Positions 7,448 through 15,552 of a DNA stretch of 64,000 nt are shown here, piece after piece. Position 1 is the first letter of the stretch. Each line of letters starts with the position of its first letter. Location of the stretch: the NCBI RefSeq assembly GCF_029392895.1, contig NZ_CP114200.1, positions 1,889,501 to 1,953,500 of the forward strand, read 5' to 3'. This stretch comes from Streptomyces sp. 71268. Lineage in GTDB: Bacteria; Actinomycetota; Actinomycetes; Streptomycetales; Streptomycetaceae. Below the pieces are notes generated by a model. That model had not been told where the DNA came from. It ran no database searches and was given only the letters and a program-made list of their open reading frames with translations. The position numbers and the translations under genes were made by a program.

Positions 7448-9901
7448 ATGGCCCGCCGCAGCACGAAGACCCCGCCACCGGAGGATTTCGAGGAGCGCAT
7501 CCTCGACATCGACGTCGTCGATGAAATGCAGGGCTCCTTCCTCGAATACGCCTACTCGGTCATCTACTCCCGCGCGTTGCCCGACGCGAGGGACGGCCTC
7601 AAGCCGGTGCACCGCCGCATCCTGTACCAGATGAACGACATGGGGCTGCGCCCCGAGCGGGGGTACGTCAAGTGCGCCCGGGTCGTCGGCGAGGTGATGG
7701 GCAAGCTGCACCCGCACGGCGACGCGTCCATCTACGACGCGCTGGTGCGCATGGCCCAGCCGTTCTCGATGCGCCTGCCGCTGGTCGACGGGCACGGCAA
7801 CTTCGGCTCGCTGGGCAACGACGACCCGCCGGCCGCCATGCGGTACACCGAGTGCCGGATGGCGTCGGCGACCTCGCTGATGACCGAGTCCATCGACGAG
7901 GACACGGTCGACTTCAGCCCCAACTACGACGGCAGCGAGCAGGAGCCCGTCGCGCTCCCGGCGGCCTATCCCAACCTGCTGGTCAACGGCTCGTCGGGGA
8001 TCGCGGTCGGGATGGCGACGAACATGCCGCCGCACAACCTCGGCGAGGTCATCGCCGCGGCGCGGCACCTGATCAAGCACCCGGGCGCCGACCTCGACAC
8101 CCTGATGCGCTTCGTGCCGGGCCCCGACCTGCCCACCGGCGGGCGCATCGTCGGCCTGTCGGGCGTGCGGGACGCGTACGAGACCGGGCGCGGCACGTTC
8201 AAGATCCGCGCGACGGTGACGGTGGAGAACGTCTCACCGCGCCGCAAGGGCCTGGTCGTCACGGAGCTGCCGTTCGCGGTCGGCCCGGAGAAGGTCATCG
8301 CCAAGATCAAGGACCTGGTCGGCGCGAAGAAGCTCCAGGGCATCGCCGACGTCAAGGACCTCACCGACCGCGAGCACGGGCTGCGGCTGGTCATCGAGGT
8401 GAAGAACGGCTTCAACCCGGAGGCCGTCCTGGAGCAGTTGTACAAGCTGACGCCGATGGAGGAGTCCTTCGGCATCAACAACGTCGCCCTGGTGGACGGC
8501 CAGCCGCTCACCCTCGGCCTCAAGGAACTCCTGGAGGTCTACCTCGACCACCGCTTCGAGGTCGTACGGCGGCGCAGCGAGTTCCGGCGCAGGAAGCGGC
8601 AGGACCGGCTGCACCTGGTCGAGGGCCTGCTCACGGCGCTGCTCGACATCGACGAGGTCATTCGGATCATCCGCTCCAGCGAGAACGCGGCGCAGGCCAA
8701 GGAATCGCTGATGGGCCGGTTCGCGCTGTCGGACACCCAGACGCAGTACATCCTGGACACGCCGCTGCGCCGGCTGACCAAGTTCGACCGGATCGAGCTG
8801 GAGTCGGAGCGCGACAAGCTCACCGGGGAGATCGCCGAGCTGACCCGCATCCTGGAGTCCGACGCCGAGCTGCGGAAGCTGGTGTCGAGCGAGCTGGCGA
8901 CGGTGGCGAAGAAGTTCGGCACCGACCGGCGCACGGTGCTCCTTGAGTCGGCCGGTTCCACGGTGGCGTCGGTGCCCCTGGAGGTCCCCGACGACCCGTG
9001 CCGCGTGCTGCTCTCGTCCACGGGGCTGCTGGCGCGGACCGCCACCGGGGAGCCGCCGGTGGACGACGGTGCGGCCCGGCGCGCCAAGCACGACGTGATC
9101 GTCTCCTCGGTGCCGGCCACGGCGCGCGCCGACGTGGGCGCGGTGACCTCGACCGGGCGGTTGTTGCGGATCTCGGTGATCGACCTGCCGACGCTGCCGG
9201 ACACCGCGTCGGCGCCCAACGTCGCGGGCGGGGCGCCGCTCACGGAGTTCCTGACCCTGGCCGACGGCGAGCGGGTGATGTGCCTGACCACGCTGGACGA
9301 GTCGTCGCCCGGCCTGGCGCTGGGCACGGCGCAGGGCGTGGTCAAGCGGGTGGTGCCCGACTACCCGACGAACAAGGGCGAGTTGGAGGTCATCACGCTC
9401 CGCGAGGGCGACGAGGTCGTCGGCGCCGTGGAGTTGCGCACCGGCGACGAGGACCTGGTCTTCATCACCAGCGAGGCCCAACTGCTGCGCTACCCGGCCG
9501 CGCAGGTGCGCCCGCAGGGGCGGGCCGCGGGCGGCATGGCGGGGGTGAAGCTGGGCGCCGGCGCCAGGGCGCTGTCGTTCGGCGCGGTGGACCCGGCCGT
9601 CGACGCGGCGGTCTTCACGGTGGCGGGCGCGCGGGACACGCTCGACGGAGCGCTGCAAACGGCCAAGCTCACCCCGTTCGACCAGTATCCGCGCAAGGGC
9701 CGGGCCACCGGCGGAGTGCGCTGCCAGCGCTTCCTGAAGGGCGAGGACTGCCTGGTCATGGCGTGGGCGGGGGCGGCCCCGGCGCGGGCCGCCAGCGCCA
9801 CCGGCGCCCCGGTGCCGCTGCCCGAGCCCGACCCGCGCCGGGACGGCTCCGGCGTTCCGCTGGCCAAGCCGGTGGCGGCGATCGCGGGCCCGGCCGCGTA
9901 G
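7448..9901 (+). CDS. parC: DNA topoisomerase IV subunit A (ParC / second GyrA-type protein)
   Basis: The product has 817 residues. The breakage-reunion domain shows the catalytic tyrosine at about 133 in RYTECRM and the quinolone-determining segment [13 protein letters not shown] at about residues 88-100. A beta-pinwheel DNA-wrapping domain fills the C-terminal third, with degenerate repeats such as [15 protein letters not shown]. The enzyme decatenates daughter chromosomes together with ParE, encoded at 18.1-20.2 kb. The start has AGGAGAAGGAG upstream. At the position equal to E. coli GyrA Ser83 this protein has Ala (HPHGDA), a residue that in other enzymes affects quinolone binding. Assignment as ParC rather than GyrA rests on the partner gene nearby and on synteny in the genus. 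Confidence 0.93.
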   Translation: MARRSTKTPPPEDFEERILDIDVVDEMQGSFLEYAYSVIYSRALPDARDGLKPVHRRILYQMNDMGLRPERGYVKCARVVGEVMGKLHPHGDASIYDALVRMAQPFSMRLPLVDGHGNFGSLGNDDPPAAMRYTECRMASATSLMTESIDEDTVDFSPNYDGSEQEPVALPAAYPNLLVNGSSGIAVGMATNMPPHNLGEVIAAARHLIKHPGADLDTLMRFVPGPDLPTGGRIVGLSGVRDAYETGRGTFKIRATVTVENVSPRRKGLVVTELPFAVGPEKVIAKIKDLVGAKKLQGIADVKDLTDREHGLRLVIEVKNGFNPEAVLEQLYKLTPMEESFGINNVALVDGQPLTLGLKELLEVYLDHRFEVVRRRSEFRRRKRQDRLHLVEGLLTALLDIDEVIRIIRSSENAAQAKESLMGRFALSDTQTQYILDTPLRRLTKFDRIELESERDKLTGEIAELTRILESDAELRKLVSSELATVAKKFGTDRRTVLLESAGSTVASVPLEVPDDPCRVLLSSTGLLARTATGEPPVDDGAARRAKHDVIVSSVPATARADVGAVTSTGRLLRISVIDLPTLPDTASAPNVAGGAPLTEFLTLADGERVMCLTTLDESSPGLALGTAQGVVKRVVPDYPTNKGELEVITLREGDEVVGAVELRTGDEDLVFITSEAQLLRYPAAQVRPQGRAAGGMAGVKLGAGARALSFGAVDPAVDAAVFTVAGARDTLDGALQTAKLTPFDQYPRKGRATGGVRCQRFLKGEDCLVMAWAGAAPARAASATGAPVPLPEPDPRRDGSGVPLAKPVAAIAGPAA

Positions 9902-9914
9902 CGGGAGCGCGATC

Positions 9915-9945
9915 CGCCGCGCCGGGCTCGTCCTCCGGCGCGGCG
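9915..9945 (+). terminator. Hairpin terminator between convergent parC and COG0523 genes
   Basis: A perfect 11-bp stem (CGCCGCGCCGG at 9915-9925, CCGGCGCGGCG at 9935-9945) with a 9-nt loop starts 14 nt after the parC stop codon. Confidence 0.75.
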
Positions 9946-10096
9946 CGTGCGGGCGAACCGTTCGGCGGGTGGCGCGGGACCCGTACGTCGTCGGGGCCGC
10001 CGGCCTCGCGGCGCGGGGGTTCCCGGGTCTGGTGGGGCGGGGGGGCTACGGGCCCCCGGGCCGGGCCACCGGTCGTGCGGTCGGTGGGCGCGCGGC

Positions 10097-11335
10097 CTAC
10101 TCCTCGTCCTGCTCGCGGTCCTGGTGCTGGACGTACCGCAGCACGCCCCACATGGCGCGCGCCACGGCCGCCGCCTCCGCGGATTCGCCCGAGCCGGGCC
10201 CCGTCTCGCCCTCGGCGGTCGGGACCGCGGTCGGCTCGGCGGCGCGCTGGGCCGGCAGCGGGGAGCCGGCCGCGCTCGCGCCGGGCTGGCCCGGCAGCGC
10301 GATGCCGGCCGCTGGCCGCGACCGTGCCACCTCCGCCGCCTCCGCTACCCAGGCGTCGTCCGCCCGGCACCCGGTGAGCTGCTCGCGCAGGGCGGGGGCG
10401 TCGATGCCCGAGCCGATGAGCACGAGTTGGGTGAGCCGGGGCTCACCGGACGGCCAGGGCTCCGGGTAGAAGCGCAGGAAGCGCCCGACCGCGTGCAGCA
10501 CGTACCGGTTGCGCGGGTCGCCGGCCCCGAAGTCGACGAATCCCTTGATCCGGTAGAGCCCCGCCGGTCGCGCGTCGAGGAAATCCATCAGCCGCCGCGG
10601 GTGCAGCGGCACGGACGAGGTGAACGCGAGGCTCTCGTACGTCGCGTGCGGGTGGCCGGCGTGCCCGTCGCCGCCCCCGGGCTCCAACTCGGCGCGCAGG
10701 TCCTCGAAGGAGAGTTGTCGCCCGGCGCTCTCGTCGCGCGGACGGCACGCGAAGAGCAGTTCCGGATCGACGCGGCCGTGCTCCGCGACGATCACCGCCG
10801 TGCCCCGGCTCAGCTCGTCGAGGGTGTCCCGGAGGGCGGTCAGTTCGGTCGGCGAGACCCGGTCGGCCTTGTTCAGCACGACCAGGTCGGCGATGGCCAG
10901 GTGCCGGTCGAGTTCCGGGTGGCGCTCCCGGGTGGCGGCGAACTCGGCCGCGTCGGCGACCTCGACCAGGCCCCCGTAGACCACCCGCCGGTTGTCGCTG
11001 GCCAGCACCATGCGCACGAGTTCCTGCGGTTCGGCGAGCCCGCTCGCCTCGATGACGATGACGTCCAGGCGGGCAGCGGGCGCGGTCAGGGTGTCCAGGT
11101 AGCCGTCGAGTTCGCTGACGTCCACGGCGCAGCACAGGCACCCGTTGCCGAGCGAGACGGTCGATCCCACCTGCCCCGACACGCTCATGGCGTCGATCTC
11201 GATCGAGCCGAAGTCGTTGACTATGACGCCAATCCGGGTGTCGCCGCTGTGCCGGAGCAGGTGGTTGAGCAGGGTGGTCTTGCCCGACCCCAGAAAGCCC
11301 GCGAGGACGATGACCGGGATCTGCTGCTCGCTCAA
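10097..11335 (-). CDS. COG0523-family GTP-binding metallochaperone-like protein (CobW/YjiA type)
   Basis: The product has 412 residues from the TTG at 11335; GAGAGG precedes it, and the upstream citrate synthase stop codon is only 11 nt away, so upstream in-frame starts would overlap that gene. Walker A is GFLGSGKTTLL near the N-terminus, the family signature GNGCLCCAV (CxCC metal site) follows, then IEASGLAEP and the guanine-binding NKAD. A CobW C-terminal domain (LYRIKGFVDF) and a poorly conserved Ala/Pro/Glu-rich tail complete it. Members deliver zinc, cobalt or iron to client proteins using GTP. No Zur-type box was seen. Co-transcription with citrate synthase is unusual and gives no clear metal client. 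Confidence 0.88.
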   Translation of the reverse strand: MSEQQIPVIVLAGFLGSGKTTLLNHLLRHSGDTRIGVIVNDFGSIEIDAMSVSGQVGSTVSLGNGCLCCAVDVSELDGYLDTLTAPAARLDVIVIEASGLAEPQELVRMVLASDNRRVVYGGLVEVADAAEFAATRERHPELDRHLAIADLVVLNKADRVSPTELTALRDTLDELSRGTAVIVAEHGRVDPELLFACRPRDESAGRQLSFEDLRAELEPGGGDGHAGHPHATYESLAFTSSVPLHPRRLMDFLDARPAGLYRIKGFVDFGAGDPRNRYVLHAVGRFLRFYPEPWPSGEPRLTQLVLIGSGIDAPALREQLTGCRADDAWVAEAAEVARSRPAAGIALPGQPGASAAGSPLPAQRAAEPTAVPTAEGETGPGSGESAEAAAVARAMWGVLRYVQHQDREQDEE

Positions 11336-11346
11336 CGGGGGACCTC

Positions 11347-12585
11347 TCACACGGTGGGCACGGGCTGCGGCGGTGGCGGACCGACGTAGCGGGCCGCCGG
11401 GCGGATGATCTTCGAGTCCTCCGCCTGCTCCAGGATATTGGCGCTCCAGCCGACCACGCGGGCCGCGGCGAACGTCGGCGTGAACATGGCACGCGGCAGC
11501 CCGCACAGTTCCATCACGACGCCGGCGTAGAACTCGACGTTGGTGTGCAGTTCGCGCCCCGGCTTCAGCTCCGCCAGGATCGCCTCCACCTGGGCCTCCA
11601 CCTCAACGGCGAAGTCCACGAGCGGGCCGCCGAAGCCCTGTGCCACGCCGCGCAGCATCCGCGAGCGCGGGTCCTCGGTGCGGTAGACGGGGTGCCCGAA
11701 CCCCATGATCCGCTCCCCCGCCCGCACCCGCTCCCTGATCCAGGCGTCGATCCGGTCGGGGGTGCCGATGGCGTCGAGCGTGTCCAGGGCCCGGCTCGGC
11801 GCGCCCCCGTGCAGCGGCCCCGACAGCGCGCCCACCGCCCCCACCAGGCAGGCGGCGAGATCGGCGCCGGTGGAGGTGATCACGCGGGCGGTGAAGGTGG
11901 AGGCGTTGAAGCCGTGGTCCACGGTGGAGATCAGATACCGCTCGACGGCGCGAGCGCGCTCCGGCTCCGGCTCGGTACCGCTCAGCATGTAGAGGTAGTT
12001 GGCGGCGTACGGGAGGTCGTCCCGTGGCTCGACCGGCTCAAGGCCCTCGCCGAGCCGGTGGAGCGCGGTGAGCAACGTGGGTACGGCGGCGCACGCCGCC
12101 AGCGCGTCCGCGCGCCGGCGCTCGGTGTCGATGTCGTACAGCGGCCGGAACCCGGCGGACGCGCCGAGCAGGGAGAGCGCGGTGCGCAGCCCGGCGAGCG
12201 GCCCCGACGGCCCGCTGGCGCGGGCGATGCCGGGCAGCGCGGCCCGCAGCGCCTCGGGGAGCCGGCGCAGGGCCGTGGTCCGCGCGGTGAACGCGGCGCG
12301 CCGCGCGGCGTCCGGCAGCTCTCCGTAGAACATCAGGTGCCACACGTCCTCGAAGGTGCGGCTTTCGGCGAGTTCGACGGCGGAGTACTGGCGGTAGTGG
12401 TAGAAGCCCTCGCGACCACGGACGTCACCGAGCGCGGTGTCGGTCACGACGACTCCCGCGAGCCCGCGCGGCACCTCGACCGGCGCACCGTCCCGCGTCC
12501 GGCCTCCGGAGGGCGGCTGCTCGCCGCCGGCCGGCAGGGGGGCGCGCGGCCCCTGAGCGACTGCTTCGGACTCCTGAATCGGCAT
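11347..12585 (-). CDS. Citrate synthase (CitA-type)
   Basis: The product has 412 residues from the ATG at 12585, preferred because GGGGAG lies 7 nt upstream; a 24-nt longer frame exists. The family motifs are clear: GFYHYRQYSAVELA near the N-terminus, SGPLHGGAPSRAL with the first catalytic His, and GFGHPVYRTEDPR with the second. At the third catalytic position the protein reads TNVEFYAG, with Glu in place of the usual Asp; from memory other actinobacterial CitA proteins also have Glu here. It would condense oxaloacetate with acetyl-CoA or a related acyl-CoA. It heads an operon with the COG0523 GTPase and diverges from a second citrate-synthase-like gene. The AT-rich inverted repeat in between is a likely control site. 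Confidence 0.9.
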   Translation of the reverse strand: MPIQESEAVAQGPRAPLPAGGEQPPSGGRTRDGAPVEVPRGLAGVVVTDTALGDVRGREGFYHYRQYSAVELAESRTFEDVWHLMFYGELPDAARRAAFTARTTALRRLPEALRAALPGIARASGPSGPLAGLRTALSLLGASAGFRPLYDIDTERRRADALAACAAVPTLLTALHRLGEGLEPVEPRDDLPYAANYLYMLSGTEPEPERARAVERYLISTVDHGFNASTFTARVITSTGADLAACLVGAVGALSGPLHGGAPSRALDTLDAIGTPDRIDAWIRERVRAGERIMGFGHPVYRTEDPRSRMLRGVAQGFGGPLVDFAVEVEAQVEAILAELKPGRELHTNVEFYAGVVMELCGLPRAMFTPTFAAARVVGWSANILEQAEDSKIIRPAARYVGPPPPQPVPTV

Positions 12586-12609
12586 CTTCGACTCCCCTTC
12601 TCGCTTCAC

Positions 12610-12676
12610 ATTGATTTTGACTGTCCAGTACGCATGATCGAGCTGTCAATATTGATTAGAGCGAAGTGAATCAATA
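12610..12676. promoter_or_regulatory. AT-rich divergent operator with three ATTGATT half-sites
   Basis: Between the two citrate synthase genes TATTGATT (12650-12657) and AATCAATA (12669-12676) form a perfect 8-bp inverted repeat with an 11-nt spacer. A third ATTGATT stands at 12610-12616. The stretch is strikingly AT-rich for this chromosome. The obvious candidate ligand is the helix-turn-helix domain of the neighbouring citrate-synthase-like protein. Confidence 0.65.
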
Positions 12677-12714
12677 TATGGAGGGAAGTCCATCGGCATG
12701 GATACGGTGAGGTC

Positions 12715-14043
12715 ATGGCGGACACGGAGTCGAACACCGAACCAGAGACCGGTCGCGGCGAGCGCCGGCTGACCACGCGCGAGGCCGCCGAGCTACTCGG
12801 CGTCAAGCCCGAGACGGTGTACGCGTACGTCAGCCGCGGCCAACTCACCAGCCGGCGCGCGTCGGGCGCGCGGGGCAGCACCTTCGACGCCGGCGAGGTC
12901 GAGGCGCTGCTCCGGCGCGGACGGCGCGAGGCCGCGGAGCGGCCCCAGGGACAGCCGGCCCCCGGGGAGACCGTGGTGCGCACCGGCATCACCCTCATCG
13001 AGCCGGACCGGTACTCCTACCGCGGCGTGGACGCCACGGCGCTGGCACGGCGGCACGGGTACGAGGAGGTGGCCGAGTGGCTGTGGACCGGGCAGCTGAG
13101 CCCCGGCGTCCGGTTCACCGCCCCGCCGGAGACCCGCGCCGCGGCGCGCCGGGCGGTCTCGGCGCTCCCCGCGCACAGCGGCCCGATGGACGGGCTGCGG
13201 GTCGCCGCCATCGCCGCCGGGGCCGCGGACCCGCTCCGCTTCGACCTGACCGAGCGGACGGTGCTGGCCAGCGCCCGCAGCCTGATCGCCACGCTGGTGG
13301 ACGCCCTGCCCCCGGCGCCGGGGCAGCGCGTGCCGGCGGCCGACGCGCCCCACTCCGGCGAGCACGCGGCCCCCAGCGCCGACCCGCTGTCGCCGAGCAT
13401 CGCCGAGCAGCTCTGGCTACGGCTCTCGCCCCGCCCCGCCGACCCCGCCTCGCTACGCGCGCTCCAGAGCGCGCTCGTGCTGCTCATCGACCACGACCTG
13501 GCCGCGTCCACGCTGGCCGTCCGGGTGGCGGCCTCGGCGCGGGCCCATCCGTACGCGGCCGTGTCCGCCGGGCTCGGCGCGGCGGACGGGCCACTACACG
13601 GCGCGGCCAGCGGGCTCACGCACCGCATGCTGGCGGAGGTGCTGGAGCGCGGGAGCGCGGCGGCCGTCGTGGCGGACCAGTTGCGCGCCGGTGGCGGGGT
13701 CCCGGGGCTCGGGCACCGGCTCTACCCGGCGCACGACCCGCGCGCGCAGGCGCTGTTCGCGCTGCTCGCGGAGGTGCCCAGCGCGGCGGACGCCCTGGCC
13801 GCCGCGCGCGAGGTGGCGGCGACGGCCGCCCAGCGCACGGAGTCGCACGCCAACGTGGACCTCGCGCTCGCCGTGCTGACCGTGTCGGCCGACATGCCGC
13901 CCGAGGCCGGCGAGACGGTGTTCGCGGTGGGCCGGGTGGCGGGCTGGATCGCGCACGCGCTGGAGGAGTACACCGAGCACCCCCTGCGCATGCGCCCCCG
14001 CGGCCATTACCGGGGGCCCAAGCCGCCCCAGCCGATGCCGTAG
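12715..14043 (+). CDS. Citrate synthase-like protein with N-terminal MerR/excisionase-type helix-turn-helix
   Basis: The product has 442 residues. Residues about 18-68 form a winged helix-turn-helix (TTREAAELLGVKPETVYAYVSRGQL, wing GARGSTFDAGEVEALLRRGRR), joined to a full citrate synthase fold. The three catalytic positions look intact: GPLHGAASGL, PGLGHRLYPAHDPR and HANVDLALAV with Asp. The domain order suggests a metabolite-sensing transcription regulator, or an enzyme that also binds DNA. It diverges from the citrate synthase/COG0523 operon across an AT-rich inverted repeat, so auto- and cross-regulation is the simplest model. The ATG at 12715 is the first in-frame start after a stop at 12667. 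Function is inferred. Confidence 0.88.
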   Translation: MADTESNTEPETGRGERRLTTREAAELLGVKPETVYAYVSRGQLTSRRASGARGSTFDAGEVEALLRRGRREAAERPQGQPAPGETVVRTGITLIEPDRYSYRGVDATALARRHGYEEVAEWLWTGQLSPGVRFTAPPETRAAARRAVSALPAHSGPMDGLRVAAIAAGAADPLRFDLTERTVLASARSLIATLVDALPPAPGQRVPAADAPHSGEHAAPSADPLSPSIAEQLWLRLSPRPADPASLRALQSALVLLIDHDLAASTLAVRVAASARAHPYAAVSAGLGAADGPLHGAASGLTHRMLAEVLERGSAAAVVADQLRAGGGVPGLGHRLYPAHDPRAQALFALLAEVPSAADALAAAREVAATAAQRTESHANVDLALAVLTVSADMPPEAGETVFAVGRVAGWIAHALEEYTEHPLRMRPRGHYRGPKPPQPMP

Positions 14044-14232
14044 CGCGCGCCCCCGGGAACCGGCGTACGCGGCGCGCGGCGCGCGCGGCCCGTACGCGTC
14101 ACCACCCTCCCGTCCCCCGTACGGCGGAACCGGTGGCGTCGCCCTCGGCGCGCCACCGATCGCCTGAAGTCGCGTCATCGCTGCTCACGGAGTGAGCAAC
14201 GGAGGCCCGTCCCACCCGGGCGCGGCCACAGC

Positions 14233-14251
14233 TCAGGTTAGGCTCGCCTGC
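14233..14251 (+). promoter_or_regulatory. Iron box (DmdR/IdeR type) overlapping a leaderless promoter
   Basis: The 19-mer TCAGGTTAGGCTCGCCTGC matches the actinobacterial iron box TTAGGTTAGGCTAACCTAA at 14 of 19 positions. It contains TAGGCT (14239-14244), which fits a -10 element 7 nt before the GTG at 14252. Confidence 0.75.
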
Positions 14252-15301
14252 GTGAGCACCTGTGCGACCAGTTCGCGGGAGCTGGCCGAGCCCCTCGCGG
14301 GTACCGCCGCCGCTGCCCGCACCTGGCTCCTGATCGAGCAGACCGGCCCCTGGGGCGCGAAGGCCCTCACCGCCAGTCACCTCGACCCCGAGGTGGGCCG
14401 TGCGCTGGAGCGTGCCGCGGAGGGCACCGGCGTCCGCGTCGCCCTGATCCGACGGCCCGGGCGGCACGCCGACCGCCGCCTCCCGACGCGGCAGCGCGTG
14501 TTCGCGGCGCACACCCTGCCCGGCCGGTCGTGGATGCGCACGACCCAGGTCAGCGACCCGGCGGCGCTGCTCGCGCTGGACTTCGCGGCCCTGGGGGCCG
14601 GCGACGTACGGGCGCTCCCGCTGGCCACCCAGCGCCCCTTCGCGCCGTGGGCGCCCCCCAGCTCGCCCCCGGGCGCCCCTACCTCGCCCGCGCGGTGGAG
14701 CCCGTACGAGGGCGAACCCCTGGCCTTCGTGTGCACCAACGGCAAGCGCGACCGCTGCTGCGCCCTGCTCGGCCGCCCACTCGCCGTGGAACTGGCCGCC
14801 AGCGCCACCGACGTCTGGGAGATCACCCACATCGGCGGCCACCGCTTCTCCCCCACCCTGCTCGTGCTGCCGTACGGGTACGCCTACGGCCGGGCCACCG
14901 CCCACTCCGTCAAGGAGGTGCTCGCCTCCGCGCGACGGGGCCGCGTCGTCGCCGACGGCGCGCGGGGCCGCTCCGCGTGGGACCGCCCGGGACAGGCCGC
15001 CGACCTGGCCGTACGTCGACACACCGGGGAGGACCGGGCCGACGCGTTGACCGTCTCGGACGTGGTGGCCCAGCCCGCGCACCCCACGACGGACGCCGCC
15101 CACGACGCGGCACCCGCCAACGGGTCCGGCTGGAGCGCCACCGTCACACACACCGACGGCCGCGCCTGGCGGGTCCTGCTGTCCCAGTCGCCCTCCGACC
15201 CGCCCCGCCCCGAAAGCTGCGGCGCCGCGCTCGGCACCCCCGCCCGCTTCGAGGTCGTGTCCATCCGCCCCCTGCAGGCCGCCCCGCTGGACGTCGGCTA
15301 G
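14252..15301 (+). CDS. Sucrase/ferredoxin-like family protein
   Basis: The product has 349 residues when read from the GTG at 14252. A longer frame opens at 14192, but it would place the iron box inside the gene. The family signature is in the C-terminal thioredoxin-fold ferredoxin domain: FVCTNGKRDRCCALLG followed by HIGGHRFSPTLLVLPYGYAYGR, with Cys and His residues that could hold a 2Fe-2S cluster. The N-terminal part has CATSSRELAEPLAGTA and WLLIEQTGPWG. Biochemical function in bacteria is not established; a redox role is the usual guess. The iron box just before the start predicts iron-dependent repression. It is monocistronic, followed by a two-component system. Confidence 0.82.
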   Translation: MSTCATSSRELAEPLAGTAAAARTWLLIEQTGPWGAKALTASHLDPEVGRALERAAEGTGVRVALIRRPGRHADRRLPTRQRVFAAHTLPGRSWMRTTQVSDPAALLALDFAALGAGDVRALPLATQRPFAPWAPPSSPPGAPTSPARWSPYEGEPLAFVCTNGKRDRCCALLGRPLAVELAASATDVWEITHIGGHRFSPTLLVLPYGYAYGRATAHSVKEVLASARRGRVVADGARGRSAWDRPGQAADLAVRRHTGEDRADALTVSDVVAQPAHPTTDAAHDAAPANGSGWSATVTHTDGRAWRVLLSQSPSDPPRPESCGAALGTPARFEVVSIRPLQAAPLDVG

Positions 15302-15552
15302 CCTCCCCGGCGCCCCGAGCCCCGCCCCGTCACCCGACCGTTTCGCGGCGCCGGGGCCGAGCGAAAACGTTCCTGTCTCTGTTCTGCTCCTTTTGCTCAC
15401 GCTAGAACGGACACTCATCAGCTCTCAGCACACGGCACCGGCAGCCGCGTCCCCGTACGTTCATCCCCATGAGCGGGTCGGCAGGGGCAGTTCCACCGGT
15501 CCGGGCCAGGACCGGCCACGGTGGCGACGGGGGACGGAACGGAGGCGGACGG

